A stretch of DNA of 62,000 bases from Chrysomallon squamiferum (Eukaryota; Mollusca; Gastropoda; Neomphalida; Peltospiridae). The translations under genes and the position numbers were made by a program. The stretch lies in assembly GCA_012295275.1 (NCBI GenBank), contig CM022665.1, positions 25,006,946 to 25,068,945 of the forward strand, given 5' to 3'. This document shows positions 14,356 through 51,300 of the stretch, piece after piece; the first letter of the stretch is position 1, and the number at the start of each line of letters is the position of its first letter. Under the pieces are notes generated by a model. The model ran no database searches, had not been told where the DNA came from, and saw nothing but the letters and a program-made list of their open reading frames with translations.

Positions 14356-15172
14356 TTCACATTATGAAATGAAAAAGTAGTCAAATTTACGTTACTACAA
14401 AACTTTCCCAAGTTTCTATTCCGTTATATAACGATACGAATGGCAATAAGAACAAATGATTATACTGCTGACTTTCAACATAGGCTAACAAGACGATAAT
14501 TACGGCCTGCTCAGCATCGCCGTGCGCTTGAGTATCACCTTGGGAATTTGCCCACAATTACATGATTCATATGAAGACTCCAGTAAAACGTGTGTCAGCC
14601 CCATCACGTCCCAGTGAAGCATGGTTCCACATTAGTCATTCGTATTTGCATAATGGGAATCATTTTACTTTTTTTTATCTTGTTTCTGATCTAATACTTA
14701 ATTAATATCTTTGTGTCCGTGTCACAACGCCTTGAGAATCAGTCGACAGAGGAAAATAAAACAACACGATGTTACGACGAGCGTCTGGGATGCCAGCAGT
14801 TCGTAGAAGCTGTTTCTTGACCCCATCGCTGTACCCGACGAACCTGTAATGTTAAATTACCTTGCTGTTATTAGTGTATTGTTTATAAACACATAAATAT
14901 ATATAATATATATATATATAAAACGTCTTATGAATAACAATGGGTTCCAGTTGTTTGTTGGTTGCTTCTTATTATTATTCTTGTTATTATTAGGTTTTTT
15001 TTGCTTTTTTACTTTTTGTTCTTAATGAGTGCGCTGAATGTGTGAATATACATGTGCTGGTAGTTTGTCTCTATGTCTGTCTTTCTAACTATCTCTCGAT
15101 CAATCACACACACACATAAACAAACACACATACTCCTTTGTGTGTGTTGGATATATATGTGTGTGTACATAT

Positions 15173-15391
<219 letters not shown>

Positions 15392-15441
15392 GCAATAATT
15401 AATTTGAAATAGGTATAACTTTTGTGAAATGTCGACAATAA

Positions 15442-37666
<22,225 letters not shown>

Positions 37667-38598
37667 CAACGTCGACTTCAACTACATTCCTCGCCTGTGT
37701 AGGTTATCCAGACTCTGTGCTGCTGTCTCTCGTACGTTCCTGTCATTATCATATCTAAGTCTGTCGAAAAATGAGGCATGTGTTTTTGCAACAGAACCTT
37801 TTTTTTTTCTTCTTCTTCCTCTTTTTTTTTCAAAACAGCGTAATTTGCATTCGTTTTAAAAAAAAATTCTCCAAGACCATTAAAAACAAAGAGTACTTAA
37901 CGGTTACTGCCAGTTGAGTAAATATCTCATTTGTTTTCTTAATTCTCTCGTACTTCGTCGTCAGGCTTTCGAATAATCCCATTGGTAGACTTCTGTGTCT
38001 TTTAAATTACAAGGAATCACTATTGTGCTCTTGGAGGAACTGAAAAAACGAACAACACACAAACTCATTGCGGGAAATGTAATTATTTCATTTCGACGCC
38101 AAAAGGATTGTAGAGAACCGCGGTGGGTGACATTTGTTACACAATAAGAAGAAACTTCTTGTTAATAAAGCAGCAAATGAAATCTTTCTCGAAAGAAACA
38201 GCAAGAAACTGTACACGTCACGGTAACCTTTGTGACATCATTCAGTCTGGATTCTGTAGAAATGAAAAAGAAAGAAATAAAATACCGTATTAATACTGTT
38301 ACGTTGAAATGTCCTTAGGTCGTCAGATTAATTCCGAATTGTGTTCTTATATTAAACCACTGTGTGAAACATTTATCTTTTTTACTCGTATAACTGTTGT
38401 TAAAAAAATGTTTGATAAATATCTAAAGATTTTTAGTTATTATTAAGACAAAGAAAAAAGAAACTTTTAAAGTACATATACTAATTTCTCTTTATAAAGT
38501 CTGTTTTACTGTATAATAAATAAATATATGTATTTCAGTCCTGTTGGTTTTATCGATTAATGTTATTTGTAAATTCATTAATCTCAAGGCTTCTCTTT

Positions 38599-38639
<41 letters not shown>

Positions 38640-39818
38640 TCAAACTTAATAAATACCACAGAACTTTTTTTTTTTTCTTTAAAATATCAAGATAAAACAT
38701 AAGAAATCGAAAGGAAGGCTTATAATTTCTAAAATTTCTAAGACTGATTTACAAGAATTTTAAATAAATTATTAAATACATAATTATTCTCGAAAGTCCA
38801 AAAAAAAACCACCTCCAAAAACATTGACATTTTATAATATATATATATATTTGTTTTTTAACATTCACATAACCCGTAGACGACTAGTGAGAAAGGAAAG
38901 CAAGTTTAAAAGCCACACTACGCCAAGCCTTCAAACATTCTTTTTTTTTTTTAAAAAGAAAAAGAGAAAAAGTAGCTAGAAAACAGCAGACAAAGTTACC
39001 CTCCGTGTTTCCTAGATCCATTGCACACACACATCGCCTCCCAAGACGAGAATATCTACAGTATTGACATGCTTTCTGCTTATCTTGTGAGGCACGCAGG
39101 AAACAAACATCCAATCACCGCTTGTAGATGTCACAACTACTTTCAATTTGGCTATCGATCTCAGTTTTATGAAAGGGACTGCTGCGCTGCTCTACAAATA
39201 TCGGAACAAACCAAGTTCCCACAATCACGGCAATTTGACTTTCAAATTTTTGCAAAAAGCTCCACCGCCAAGTCGAAGCTTTTTGGGGCGAGTTTTTCTT
39301 TTACAGCCGTGTTTCTGTAGCTTTTTGGCCAAGCATGCTGATTCCTGAATATCAGTAATGTCCAGTAGAATGAATACGAGAAGAAGAAGAAGAAGAAGAA
39401 AAAAAAAAATTAAGAAAGCAGAAAGGAAAAATGAAATATTCACCCTGTCACTTCGGTACGGAAAGGTTTGAAAACGTTCAGGAAGTGGTGTGATGAGAAT
39501 GCTGTACCTAACGAAGACTTGGTGTGACTTTCTAAACCCTCGTGACAAACCGCCCGTCTCTCAAAACTAATTATTTGAACAGAATTCGATCCATGCCGCA
39601 CTATATATTGATTTGTCGTTATGGCCAATTTGTAAGGTTTAAGTTTTAACGAGTGGTTATTGGTGTTCTTGAGACGAAAGCAAGAGTCGGGGTTTTAGAT
39701 GTCTTTTCTCTGCGCCTTTCTCGACATCCAATAAGCTCTGCTGTTATACACGATTACCAGTGTTTTTTAAACACGTATATACCATCTGTACAGCGTTTGT
39801 TTGATGATGATGATGATG

Positions 39819-39872
<54 letters not shown>

Positions 39873-40188
39873 GTAATAATAATAATGACTGATGATGACC
39901 GATGATGATGATGATGATGGTAACAACACAAGAATATAAAACTGAAACATTAACCAAAAATAAATATGAATTCACTCTCATATTTAAAATCTAAAGGACG
40001 CTGTCATCTACGCCTTCTTCTATCTATTTGATATGTACGTTGTAAATATTCAAGGCATATATTCATTATATGTCTTGAATTTGATGGCTAGATGAATTTC
40101 TACATTTTCGGCCACTTTTGAAAAATATAGCTTTTTGGGATGATATTACATTTGATTCGATAAATGTTTTGTTATAAAAAAAAAGAAG

Positions 40189-40236
<48 letters not shown>

Positions 40237-41491
40237 TTCTGAACAATTTTCTTTAAAAATATTGTTATTTAAGATCTATTTTTATTTATTTATTTGTTTC
40301 AATTTTTTTTTTAAATTTATAGCGACAAAGAAATCAATGCGCGAAGCAGTGAGCTGAGAAATAAAAATGGAAATTTTATTTATTTATTTATTATTTAGGT
40401 TTGCAGGATAAAAGAAGTAACTGGTTATTCGCTATATATTGTCTTGAAGTAGAAAAGGCCAACTACAAAACAACAAAAAAAGAAAGCAATAAAAAGAAAG
40501 AAAGTAGAAGAAGAAGAAAAGAAACAAAACAAGAAAGAAAAAAGAAAAGCCAAAAAGTTCATTAAAATAAACACAGCAGTATTTTAGTATTTTTCTTTAA
40601 TATCTTTACATATGGAAATTTTTCGTTCGACATTCCCTTGGTCGCCGGATCAGTTCCCCGTGGTGCTCTGATTAAGATTCTTTCAGTTTCAGCTAGAACC
40701 TTCTGTCTGTGTGGAGAAGCATACACCACATTATTTGCTTCTAACCGATAGGAGCAGACTTCATAATTTTATTACAGTAATAAAAAAGAGCATAAATATT
40801 TGACACTTTATGACCTTTCATACAAATTTGTCGAGGTTTCTTTTAAACAAACATCATTTCACCATCTCTAACCACTGATAACTTTTACTCCAAGTCACTT
40901 CTAGTTCAGGACAACTAAGTTAAAAAAGAAATAAAAATAAAATGGTCCACGATGCTGGATTCTTGGCACCAGGTACTGTTAGTGTCATGTGTTAGGGGTT
41001 TATACAGAAGAGATGTTAGTGAACTTAGACCCTCTACAATTAACAATGAGACTGAAGCAGGACCGGTTGCGATCCTACATCCTATCAGTTTTAATGGCAA
41101 TGCTTTAACCACAGAAACACTTAGATTGATCAGAACTATCAACAATCTGATGTTGTAGCGTTACATTATTATTAACTCGCTGATGCTGTTTTTTACTCTT
41201 CATATTTTCGTAAAAGACAAAAATCATTAACGGCTGACCATATATTAGACTGCGAGTAAAAAGATCGGATCTATTTCAATTACAACGACTACGACGATGA
41301 AGATGATGATGATGATGATTACTTAATTTATCACTGTCACTGTAAATTAAGAATAATTTTAATTACTAATTATATGTTCTTCCAAATTCAAAGAGGCATG
41401 CAAAAATTATCTTATTCACTTAGTTACATATTTACGTACTTACTTATTTAGTATGAATTAAATAAACAAGATTACTTAAAGCAGTAAATGA

Positions 41492-41545
<54 letters not shown>

Positions 41546-42600
41546 CAAAAGAAGCATAACGAAGTTCCTAATTACTCAACCTTCTTTTAGTACAAAGTCA
41601 TATTATTAACTTTAGAACTCTGAACCTAAGAAACTTTAAACAGCCAAGAAGATGATTGATACAGGACTGTATGTCAACAGTTCATGTGTCTGTCTGTGGC
41701 ACATAGAATAAATAACCATTTCCCCCACGAATCACATATATGTTTGGCAACGTGTACGGCGTAAACGAGCTTTGAACTGCAATTTCCTTTTCTTGTACGC
41801 TTTATTTCCTCCACTGTGGATCTCGCTTCTTTGCCGTTGACTTAAAGGAAATTATGAACTTACCAGGAAAAACTAGTCATACAGAATAATGTACGCTGTT
41901 AGTCATTCTAGTAACACAATACTTTTCTCAGTTGTTATCATACTTAAAACACTTTGATGTTTCTGAAATTCGAAACTCTGCGTTATTTGTCTGCTGTACA
42001 TACTGTGACGTTTGGTGAGATCTGGTTGCTTGTTCTGGCATTATTTTTAAAAAGATTATCGTATAAAGTGAAATATTAAAAAGATTAACACTTTATTAAA
42101 CTGCAGTCTCTAATTTTCTTTACCGTTCTCTCTCTTTCTCTCTCAGATTATCTCTCATATAATCTGTCTAGCTATCTATTTATCAAAATGTCTCTGTCTG
42201 TATCTCTGGCTCTATATGCATATATTTTTATCTGTCTATAGCTATATCTATCTCTATTTCTGTATCTATCTATCTATCTATCAAATGTATATATATATTT
42301 ATCTATCTATATTTCTATTTGTCTGTATTTCTACATGTCTGAATGTCTATTTATCTTTTTTATCTGTCTGTTTGTATGTATCTTTGTCTCTAATTTTCTC
42401 GTTATGCTTCAGCTCGATCTCATCATTAAGTGATTTTTTTTTTTTTTTTTTGCTCTGTCTCTGAATATATATGAATGCGTAAGCATTCTTTATTACTTTA
42501 ATGTAGATTCTAAAGATCCAAAACATTTCTTCATTCGTTTTTCAGTTTCTTAATGTGGCCAATGAGACTAAATTTCTCTTACTTGAAAGAACAATTTCTT
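37667..42600. other. Intergenic region upstream of the Ig gene
   Basis: It should include the Ig gene promoter and 5' UTR just above 37666. It contains a 34-T run (38601-38634), a repeat-free patch (39000-39330), GAT/AAT arrays (39802-39920, 40190-40234, 41491-41544) and CTAT/CTGT-type repeats (42150-42400). No gene is supported. Confidence 0.5.
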
Positions 42601-43487
42601 AGTAACTGAGTTAAAAACATTCCGAGTTATTTCGCTGGCCGCCAGAAAACTTTGTTCCTTTACAAGACCTAACAGTGAAAATAGATTAGAAACTTCTGGT
42701 TTTATTCGGGGCGTGTTAGAACTGAAGAGGAAACGTTACACGGTCTACATTTTGAGAATCTACAATAGACTTCACTGACCCGAGGCAGCCTGTAAATTCT
42801 CCGTCTGATACAATTACTTCTCGAGGGCAGTGCGAGTGGTCACGTGATCACTGGACATTGAGCAAATTAGTTTACGGCATTCTGAGACATGTACGGGTGA
42901 AAGAGCAGCGCAAATATAACTTTGAAATGAAGTATTCGAATAAAATGCTAAAATCCTGAAATTTAATTGGTTTGTACGAAATGTTTGCTATATGTTTATG
43001 TTAGATGCACCTGTATGTCCTAGAATTTTATTCACCGTGGATGAATCTTTAAATTACAAAAATATATGGTGGTCTGTCCAGTTTACTACCAACCATGGTT
43101 ATTATGGCTTCAGTTCAGATGTTTTAAACCAAAACGTACGAAACTCGACTATAACTCATGGGTGCATTTATTTATTTATTTATTTATTTATTAAAAGATA
43201 ATGAGATTTTTTTAAACTGCTAATTTTGGCCGAACGTAGCCATCATTTTTTACTCGAATGAGAAGCCTGACTGAAAGTTGTGGAGGTTTTGGTATAATGA
43301 TCTTTTATAAAATTATTCTTATAAAGTGTCGTATATAAAGCTGCAACAAAACAAAAAAGAAAATAGAATTTAAAAAATGTTATTTTGGATATGGTACTCT
43401 CTGTCGAAAAAGGGAAATGAGAAAGAATGTATTAATAACAAGAGTCAATGTTTGATTGTTTCAATATTATTTATTTTATATTTTAAT

Positions 43488-43522
<35 letters not shown>

Positions 43523-45006
43523 ATATGTATGTATGTATGTATGTGTGTATTTTATATTTATCTTTTGTTTGTTCGTTTGCATTTTTTTTTCTTATTTGTG
43601 TATGAATTTAGTGTGAAAATTTTGTTTGTTTTTTGTTTGTTTTTTTGGTCGGTTTTTATTTATTTATTTTCTACTTTTGTATTTACTATTACAGTCAGCC
43701 GAACAAAAACTCAAAATAAAAAAAACTTAAATTGTGCTTCTCTTTTTTTAAAATAATTAAATGTAGGAAGAAAGCAGTTTTTTATAACACGATATAGTTC
43801 AACAGAAAACGAAGACTCTTTTGAACTTTAATAACAGGAATGTTGTCTTTTTTTTCTTTTTTCTTTTGTCTTAATAATTATCAGAAACAACATTTTCAAG
43901 AATACGGCGCCAATTTTCTAAAGCTACAAAAACGCCCTGAAGCCAAAACTCTTTGAGAGTCGGAAGACATTTTTACATGATGGCTGTTTGCAAAATATTG
44001 TTCACGTTGGATCAACATAAGCTGCATGTCACACACATTCCGCTGGATGAGCTAATACAAAATATGGATTAGCGATACACTTTACACCGGGAAAGAGAAA
44101 GGAAACTGGGGTGCTTTGATAATGGCGGTATTGAACAACTAACTAAACACTGACGGGAACATTCATTCACCGTGTCCGTGTGGAGTTTAGAATGGCACTC
44201 GAGTTAGCCCGTTTTAATTTGACACAGCACGACCTTGGCGGTAAATAGCTCATTTCTGTACAATTTATAAGATTTATCGCCAAAGAAGGACAACAGGTCG
44301 AATACATCTTTTGTGACTGCGTTCGAAAGATTCAATAAAAGACAACGCCACTGAAAAGGCTTTAGAATTAGCCGTTAGGGAAATAGATTGTTTAATGATA
44401 TGCCCAATTTATTAATGTCTTCAGTTAGCATCGGTCCGAACACTGCAGGTGACTTATTTCTTTTCGAGAGTTTTTTATTTATTTTTCTAGCTGTTTGCTT
44501 ATCTTGTTCCAGTACAGATAAGTGGGCAATGAAGTAAAATAAAAAATAAAAAAATAAAATGAAAAAAAAAATAACGTAGAAGATTTATGTTTTAATCGAG
44601 GTGGGAAATATGTTTTATTCGTCTTGTTGGAAGAACATTTATTTTTATCGTAACATTTAACGATGTTTCGCATTAAAAAGTTAACTGATCTAATCAGAGA
44701 CGATGCAAAAACGGTTAATGCAATTGTACTATCTTTTAAATTACATTATGAGAAAGTAGTATCATTTAAAAATAGAAATAATAATGTAATGTGATTTGAA
44801 TGTCTTGAAAAAAAAAGCGCTGTTATAATGAGAATATATATGTTGTATAAGCTGTGTAATATAGTGAGAGTTTGTCTGTTTCTTTTTTTTTATATCTGAA
44901 TAGTCGTATATTAACGCTTAAACTCGAACTGAGGTTGTGTATGTGTTTGTGTATTTTGATATTCAAGTGTCTAATTATTATTTTATTATTATTATTGTTA
45001 TTATTG

Positions 45007-45041
<35 letters not shown>

Positions 45042-45767
45042 TAAACAATAAATAAATAAATAATAAAAATAATAATAAAGACCTATGTATTTAATTTAAT
45101 TCTCTCTTTCTCTTTTCAAAAATTATATAGATATTCCAGATATTTCAGTGAAAGTGTAAATGTTTTGATACTATGAATGTTTCAAATTTTCTACGTTTTT
45201 TTTTTTTTTTTTATTATTATTATTTTTTTTTTTTTTATGGTCGTTAGCCTTGTTGATAATAAGTATAACACATTCCTGGGAATGTTTTTTCACTTCTTTT
45301 TTTTCAGAAATGGAAATGAAAAATCCTTGATAAACTGAGGTTATGACAATTTTGGAATGATTTAATCAGACTAAAGGGTGCTTTTTTTTTGGAAGGGGTT
45401 GTTTTGTTTTTTAAAAATATGACGTACAAAATGACTTTATGAAATTAGGAAAAGAAAATGAATGCCTTTATAATGTCTTCTGACTATTTTTTATTGTCAG
45501 ACTTTATTATTAACACACGTTGATGTTCAGTGACAAGCAGGTAAAACTACATAACATGTGCATCAATTCCCACCTCCAAAATTGCTTCAAGTACTGCAGT
45601 TTTGTTAATAAAGAACATTCCCCACTTTCTATAAACACCTAATATAATCACAATATTTATTTAATTATAAAAAATTTCAGTATATTGGTCTCGGTAATAT
45701 TACCGCTGCCCCGTTTTATTTTCTATACTATGCGCTGGAACTTACGCAATATGTCAGTACTGAAGCT

Positions 45768-45801
<34 letters not shown>

Positions 45802-46826
45802 CGTTATTGCTATTATTCAATTGTCCAACATTAACCAGTTCCACGCTGAATGTGACATCTAGTGTCTGCTTCACCGAATGATATACGAAAGGGGTTTCCA
45901 GCAGGTTCGCTTGCCATACAATAAGATTACCCCAAGCTTCGTCCTCACCGATTAGTCTTCAATTAGCCGTGTATCCTCTTCTCTTAATACCTCGTAATTA
46001 AATTTTAGAAAAAAAAAAATCCTATTTTATTAGGCATGATATTGAACGGACCTTCTACTCCGACGCTAGCAAACTGGCCCATTGGTTTATCGATTTGAAG
46101 AGACGCGATCTAAAAGGAACAAATTTCAAGGAAAATATATATGGGTGTTTTTTTTTAATGTTTTTTTTCAAACTTTTTTGTGTTTTTTTTTTTTTTGTAT
46201 TTGCCACGTCCCATTTATCAATGCTTGGTTAGGTTACAGCAGAGACTCGTCTGAAGTAAAACATACTCGTTTTAGTGTTTTACAGGGCACTGATTTAATG
46301 GGAAAAACATCAATTATTTAAAGGGTGTGATATCGCGAATTATCGATATCTGTAAGAAAAAGAAATGAAGCAGGAACAACAAAGTGGTCAGGGTGATGTT
46401 TTTAAAAAAAAATTGGGGGGGGGATTTTTTTTTTTTTTTTTTTTTACAAAGTAATTTAAAGTCTGAGGAGGAGAAACTAATATTTTATAACAGATTTACG
46501 ATTTTGCACTCAGGTTTGTTTGATGATGCAGAAGTTAAAGAAAGGCAGGAAGTAAGTAAATAAGAAATGAATAAAAGAGAAAGAAGAGTAAAAAAAAAAA
46601 CAATTTTAAAGATACATGAGAAATGACAATACAAATAAATGAAACGAATTTGAAAAAAATATATTAATAAATAGCATACGTATATATAAATAAAAAGCAA
46701 ATAAATAAACTAACAATGAAGCAACAACAACTATAACAACAACAACAACAACAATAATAATAATAATAATAATAATAATATTATATAAATTAATTAACTC
46801 TAGAGGCATGTAATGTGTTATTGTTG

Positions 46827-46888
<62 letters not shown>

Positions 46889-47644
46889 TCCTAGACAGAA
46901 TTTTAAATTAATGTTTTAATTAAGAAACAAAATGCCATTTCATTTTTAGTATTCCTTGTTTTTCACTTCAACGATCATTACAATTTTTACACAGATGCTA
47001 CCAACAGTATCATGCTAAATGGAATCTACGTACATCTAATGATAAACTTTTTACACCTCTCTGACTATTAATTTCTGTTAATCATTTCTCTGTGATGTTA
47101 CTGATACCTCGTTAATAAATAAATTCTGTGTTCTTTGATTAAAACTCTCAGCAATTGTAAGTCATTAATAAAGATAGGTTCGTATTGGTTACCGGTTCTA
47201 GGACAGAATTCCACGTTTAGGAAGCATGTATATATGATCTGTTAACTAGATATACATTTTACTCAGTGTTAATTAATTTAAAAAGTCATGCTTGTCAGCG
47301 GTGACATTTTTGTGAAGATGAACTTCTAAATAAAAATTATATTTTTCGTGTTTGATAATAAGAACGTGAACCTTATAACTATTTTGTAAATCTTAGTGGT
47401 TTTTTTTTTTTTTTCATTTACACCTGTTAATTCGTAATAATAATATTTTAGATAAGGATTTATGTTATTCTTTTGCCATTATTTTTTTTGTCTTTTGTTA
47501 TGGTTTTCTTTATTTCTTATTTTAATTTTATTTAATTTTCATTTTTAATTTAATTTTCATTTTTGTTAATTATTTTTAACATTTGTATTTAAAAGTAAAC
47601 TGTGTGTTTCATTTAGTTTCTTCTTCTTCGTGTTCTTTCTTTAC

Positions 47645-47676
<32 letters not shown>

Positions 47677-47757
47677 TTTTATTTTTATATATATATATTA
47701 AAAAAATGTTTTTCTTTTATTTATTTATTTATTTATTTATTGTTATTATTATTATTT

Positions 47758-47792
<35 letters not shown>

Positions 47793-48039
47793 GTGGGATT
47801 GTGTGTATTCCTTGGTTCGTTTAGATATTTATTGCTATTTTTTAGTTTTACTATTTCTATATCAGTTTGTTTCTTTGTTCGATATTTTCTTGAAATTAAT
47901 GTAACACAACAACGACGATGACGACGGAAACAACTTAATAATAATAATAATAAATAAATAAATTAATTAATTAATTAAAATAACAGCCGATGAATAACAG
48001 TTCGACATCGTATGTTCGCAAGATGAAAAAAACATCAAC

Positions 48040-48112
48040 AACAGAATGACGTCATTGAAAGCTACACACACATAGGTCGGAGAAAAGAACAGAAACGTAT
48101 CACAAGGTAAGT
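48040..48112 (+). promoter_or_regulatory. CRE palindrome before a splice-donor consensus
   Basis: TGACGTCA at 48047-48054 is followed 50-odd bases on by CAAG|GTAAGT (donor at 48107). The arrangement resembles that at 3.5 kb. No transcript is otherwise supported. Confidence 0.25.
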
Positions 48113-48320
48113 AATTAATTTATTATTAATCAGCTACAACATACAGCTCTAAATAAACCGAAATTAATTAATTACTTAAAAGAGATAATTATATTATAAA
48201 ACTGATTTTTTTTTTAAATAATTTATTTACAGTTTAAAATGTATTCACTTATTTTCGGCGCTTATTTTACTCCAGATTATTCCGACTTTATATCAACGTT
48301 ATTTTATCAAATTAATAATA

Positions 48321-48378
48321 TTTATTAACAGCATTAACTATAAATATTTATTAACAGCATTAACTATAAATATTTATT
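48321..48378. repeat. 26-bp tandem duplication
   Basis: Two exact copies of a 26-base unit beginning TTTATTAACAGCATTAAC, plus a partial third. Confidence 0.9.
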
Positions 48379-51300
48379 TTATGTTGTTGCATATTTAATA
48401 ATTGTACGTTACATTTATAATGAATTTAATTTGCCTCTCGTTAGAAACCTGTTAAATTTTGAACTACTAGTTGTTTTTTTTAAATTTATTTATATTTTAT
48501 TAAATTCTGAAATTTTATATTTCATTTTTGATATTATTTTTTTTTCTTTTTGAATTTATTGTTTAATGTACTATTTATTCATTCATTTCCTTTTAATATT
48601 TATTACATTTTCTTTATTTTTTAATTATTATTTTCACTTCATCTCTGTTTTTTTTTATTTTCATAATTACTCGAACTTGTTGTCACCGACATCAAAACAA
48701 TTACCATTCTCCCTTCCCCACAAAAACCGTCAAATTCAAGTCTTAAATACAATTACTTTTAAGCCTTTTTTTTTTTCTTTTTTTTTTTAACGCCTTCTCC
48801 AATTCAGATCGTCATACAAATTGATAATTAGCGTATCGCTTCTGAATGATTATTACCTCGACTAATAACAATGCAAACGAGCATCAGTTGCTGCAGCCGG
48901 CACAATAGCGACTTGGTGCATGATTACTGAGCCGGTCCGCGCGACCTTCAAGGGGTTAATGGTTATTGTCCGACTGATGTACACTCCGCACCGTCAGAAG
49001 CGCGCCAAGAATCTAATTCCTTGCCGCCTTGTATTCAAACTCTGGTCAAACCTGACACAGCCGTGGTCATTTGTAAAAGACTTTAATCAAAGCCGAGGGT
49101 CAGAGGCACGAAGTTTGCAATGTATCATTAACATCGATCATCGACGGTAGACATTAATACTGGAACTATCTTACGTGCGCGGAAAACCTTTGACGTGGAG
49201 CGAATCTTTCACTGGATGAGAGAAAGGTGCAAAGTGCAGATGAGGGAAACACAAATTTTGTTGTGTACCATGAAATTAGCTATTTATCTTTGCTGCTGGA
49301 TATTAGTGGCAGGCTTCTCGTGTTTGTTTGTTTTGTCGTGAAGGGACTGGTGATTACATTCTTGTAGTGTTTTTTTTTTTTTTTTTTTTTTCCCTACATA
49401 TCTAAAATGTTTGTAAGTAGGGTGATTTGACACAAAACTGTTATCATTAAATATTACAGTTTTAACATGTATGTGTACATATATATATATATAACTATTG
49501 AATTCTAAATAATATTAATTATAACAATTTGAAAGATAATATAGAATATTTTATGTGTTAATACGTCACAACCAACTGTTTAGTAACTGTTTAATACAAA
49601 CTGTTTCATAGCTTACAGAAATCTGTAGACACAGTCGATGTTTGTAATATAATTTAAGTAGACTGTAAGAGATACTAAATTAAAAATCATAGTGATATTG
49701 GAATTATTTCTCATAATCAATACCATGTGCATGTGCGAGCATGCAAGTTTTTATGTTTATCAATAAATACAGTTTTATGTGTATCATATACATCTATATA
49801 TGTACACAATACATGCTCTGTGGAGGGAAGGAGGACGAAGATTTTAGAATTATTTATATTTTTGTTAACTTATTTATTTATTTGTTTATTTGTTTGTTTA
49901 TTTGTTTGTTTGTTTGTTTATTTGTTTGTTTGTTTGTTTATTTGCTTGTTTGCTTATTTGTTTATTTGTTTTTGTTTGTTAAATAATGGTTTACACTTTA
50001 ATTCTCCACACAGCCATTTATATTCACATAACCACACCGAATATAGCTTCTATCTTTTAAAACATTTTCATTGCTTTTTCTCTCTTTTCTTGTTTCATCT
50101 TCATTTCCCTCTTTCTTTCTTTCTTTCTCTTATCTTCATCTTACACCTACTTCTTCGGTAACCTTTCATTCTTATATCTGGTCCCAAGAGATTAAGTAAA
50201 CTGATTAAACATACCATACTGAACCGCGCACATACACCGGCCCATGCTTGTGCACGCTGTAACTGTGTTACGCATTCGCGTCCAAAATTGTTGGGGTTCT
50301 GCGCGGCTAAAGAATACATTGACAACCGGTTTTATTGAAATGCCATGAAAATTGAGAGGCCATTCCAAGTAGAAAATGCAATCAATTATTGCTATACGAC
50401 ATCGGCCAAACTGCTAACCCAGCCATATAATTGCTGTCAATATTTGAATTAGAGAATCCGTTAGTTTGGTATGTTTCGGGCCAAGGTTTATGAGATAAAT
50501 GACATTCTTGCTGTGATCTTTGTTCTCTGGCTCCCAAGAACAGTGGCGAATCTTACACTGACATGAAGGGGCACTGGTTCCCGAGCGTGTTTCATTTCTT
50601 CCTCGACATCCAGCGTATTCAATTACACGTTGCCATCTCCGCGTATTTAGCCAATTAATCAAAGTAGCGAGAACTTCTGTTTTCTGGCAAAGGCATAAAA
50701 GTGTCTAAATAATTAGGCCGAGCATTAGAAAGTGTGCGCAAATTATTACGTTACAATTATAACGTGTCCAAGAACGTAATTTAAGAGTGTCTAAAATGAT
50801 TAGATTTTGTTCGTATAAATGTTTTTTGCAGTATGAAAAAATACAAAAAATATCAGTCAGTATTAGTCTGAGAGAGCAACGTTTGTAGTATTAAGGTAGC
50901 GGAATTCAGGAATATGTTATTCAATTTATGTATTAAAATAATATGTAAATATATATATATATTTAAGAGTGCCGTAATGTAAAACAAAAACGTTTTGAAA
51001 TTTCAGTTTAAAAACAAATAAATAATTTTAACATTTTTATATAACAAATTAACAAAATTAATGAATGAATGAACGAAAGAAAGAAAGAATGAATACTTAA
51101 ATAACTAAATAAATAAATAATCATTGTTTTGTCAAATTTCACATTTTGAAACAACAAAATATAGTACTTGTATTTCCTTCATTTTTTTTTTTTTTTTTTG
51201 TCCTGATATATATTTGTATAAAATAAATATACACGAAATGTACTTGATAATACGTAGGTGAACATAAATATATTTTTTCAGATGCATTTAACTGTTTTAC

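Noticed and set aside
40915-41158. Overlapping frames on both strands of about 70 codons
   Set aside because: Looks codon-like at first sight, but no domain, no splice sites that fit and no neighbour to join.
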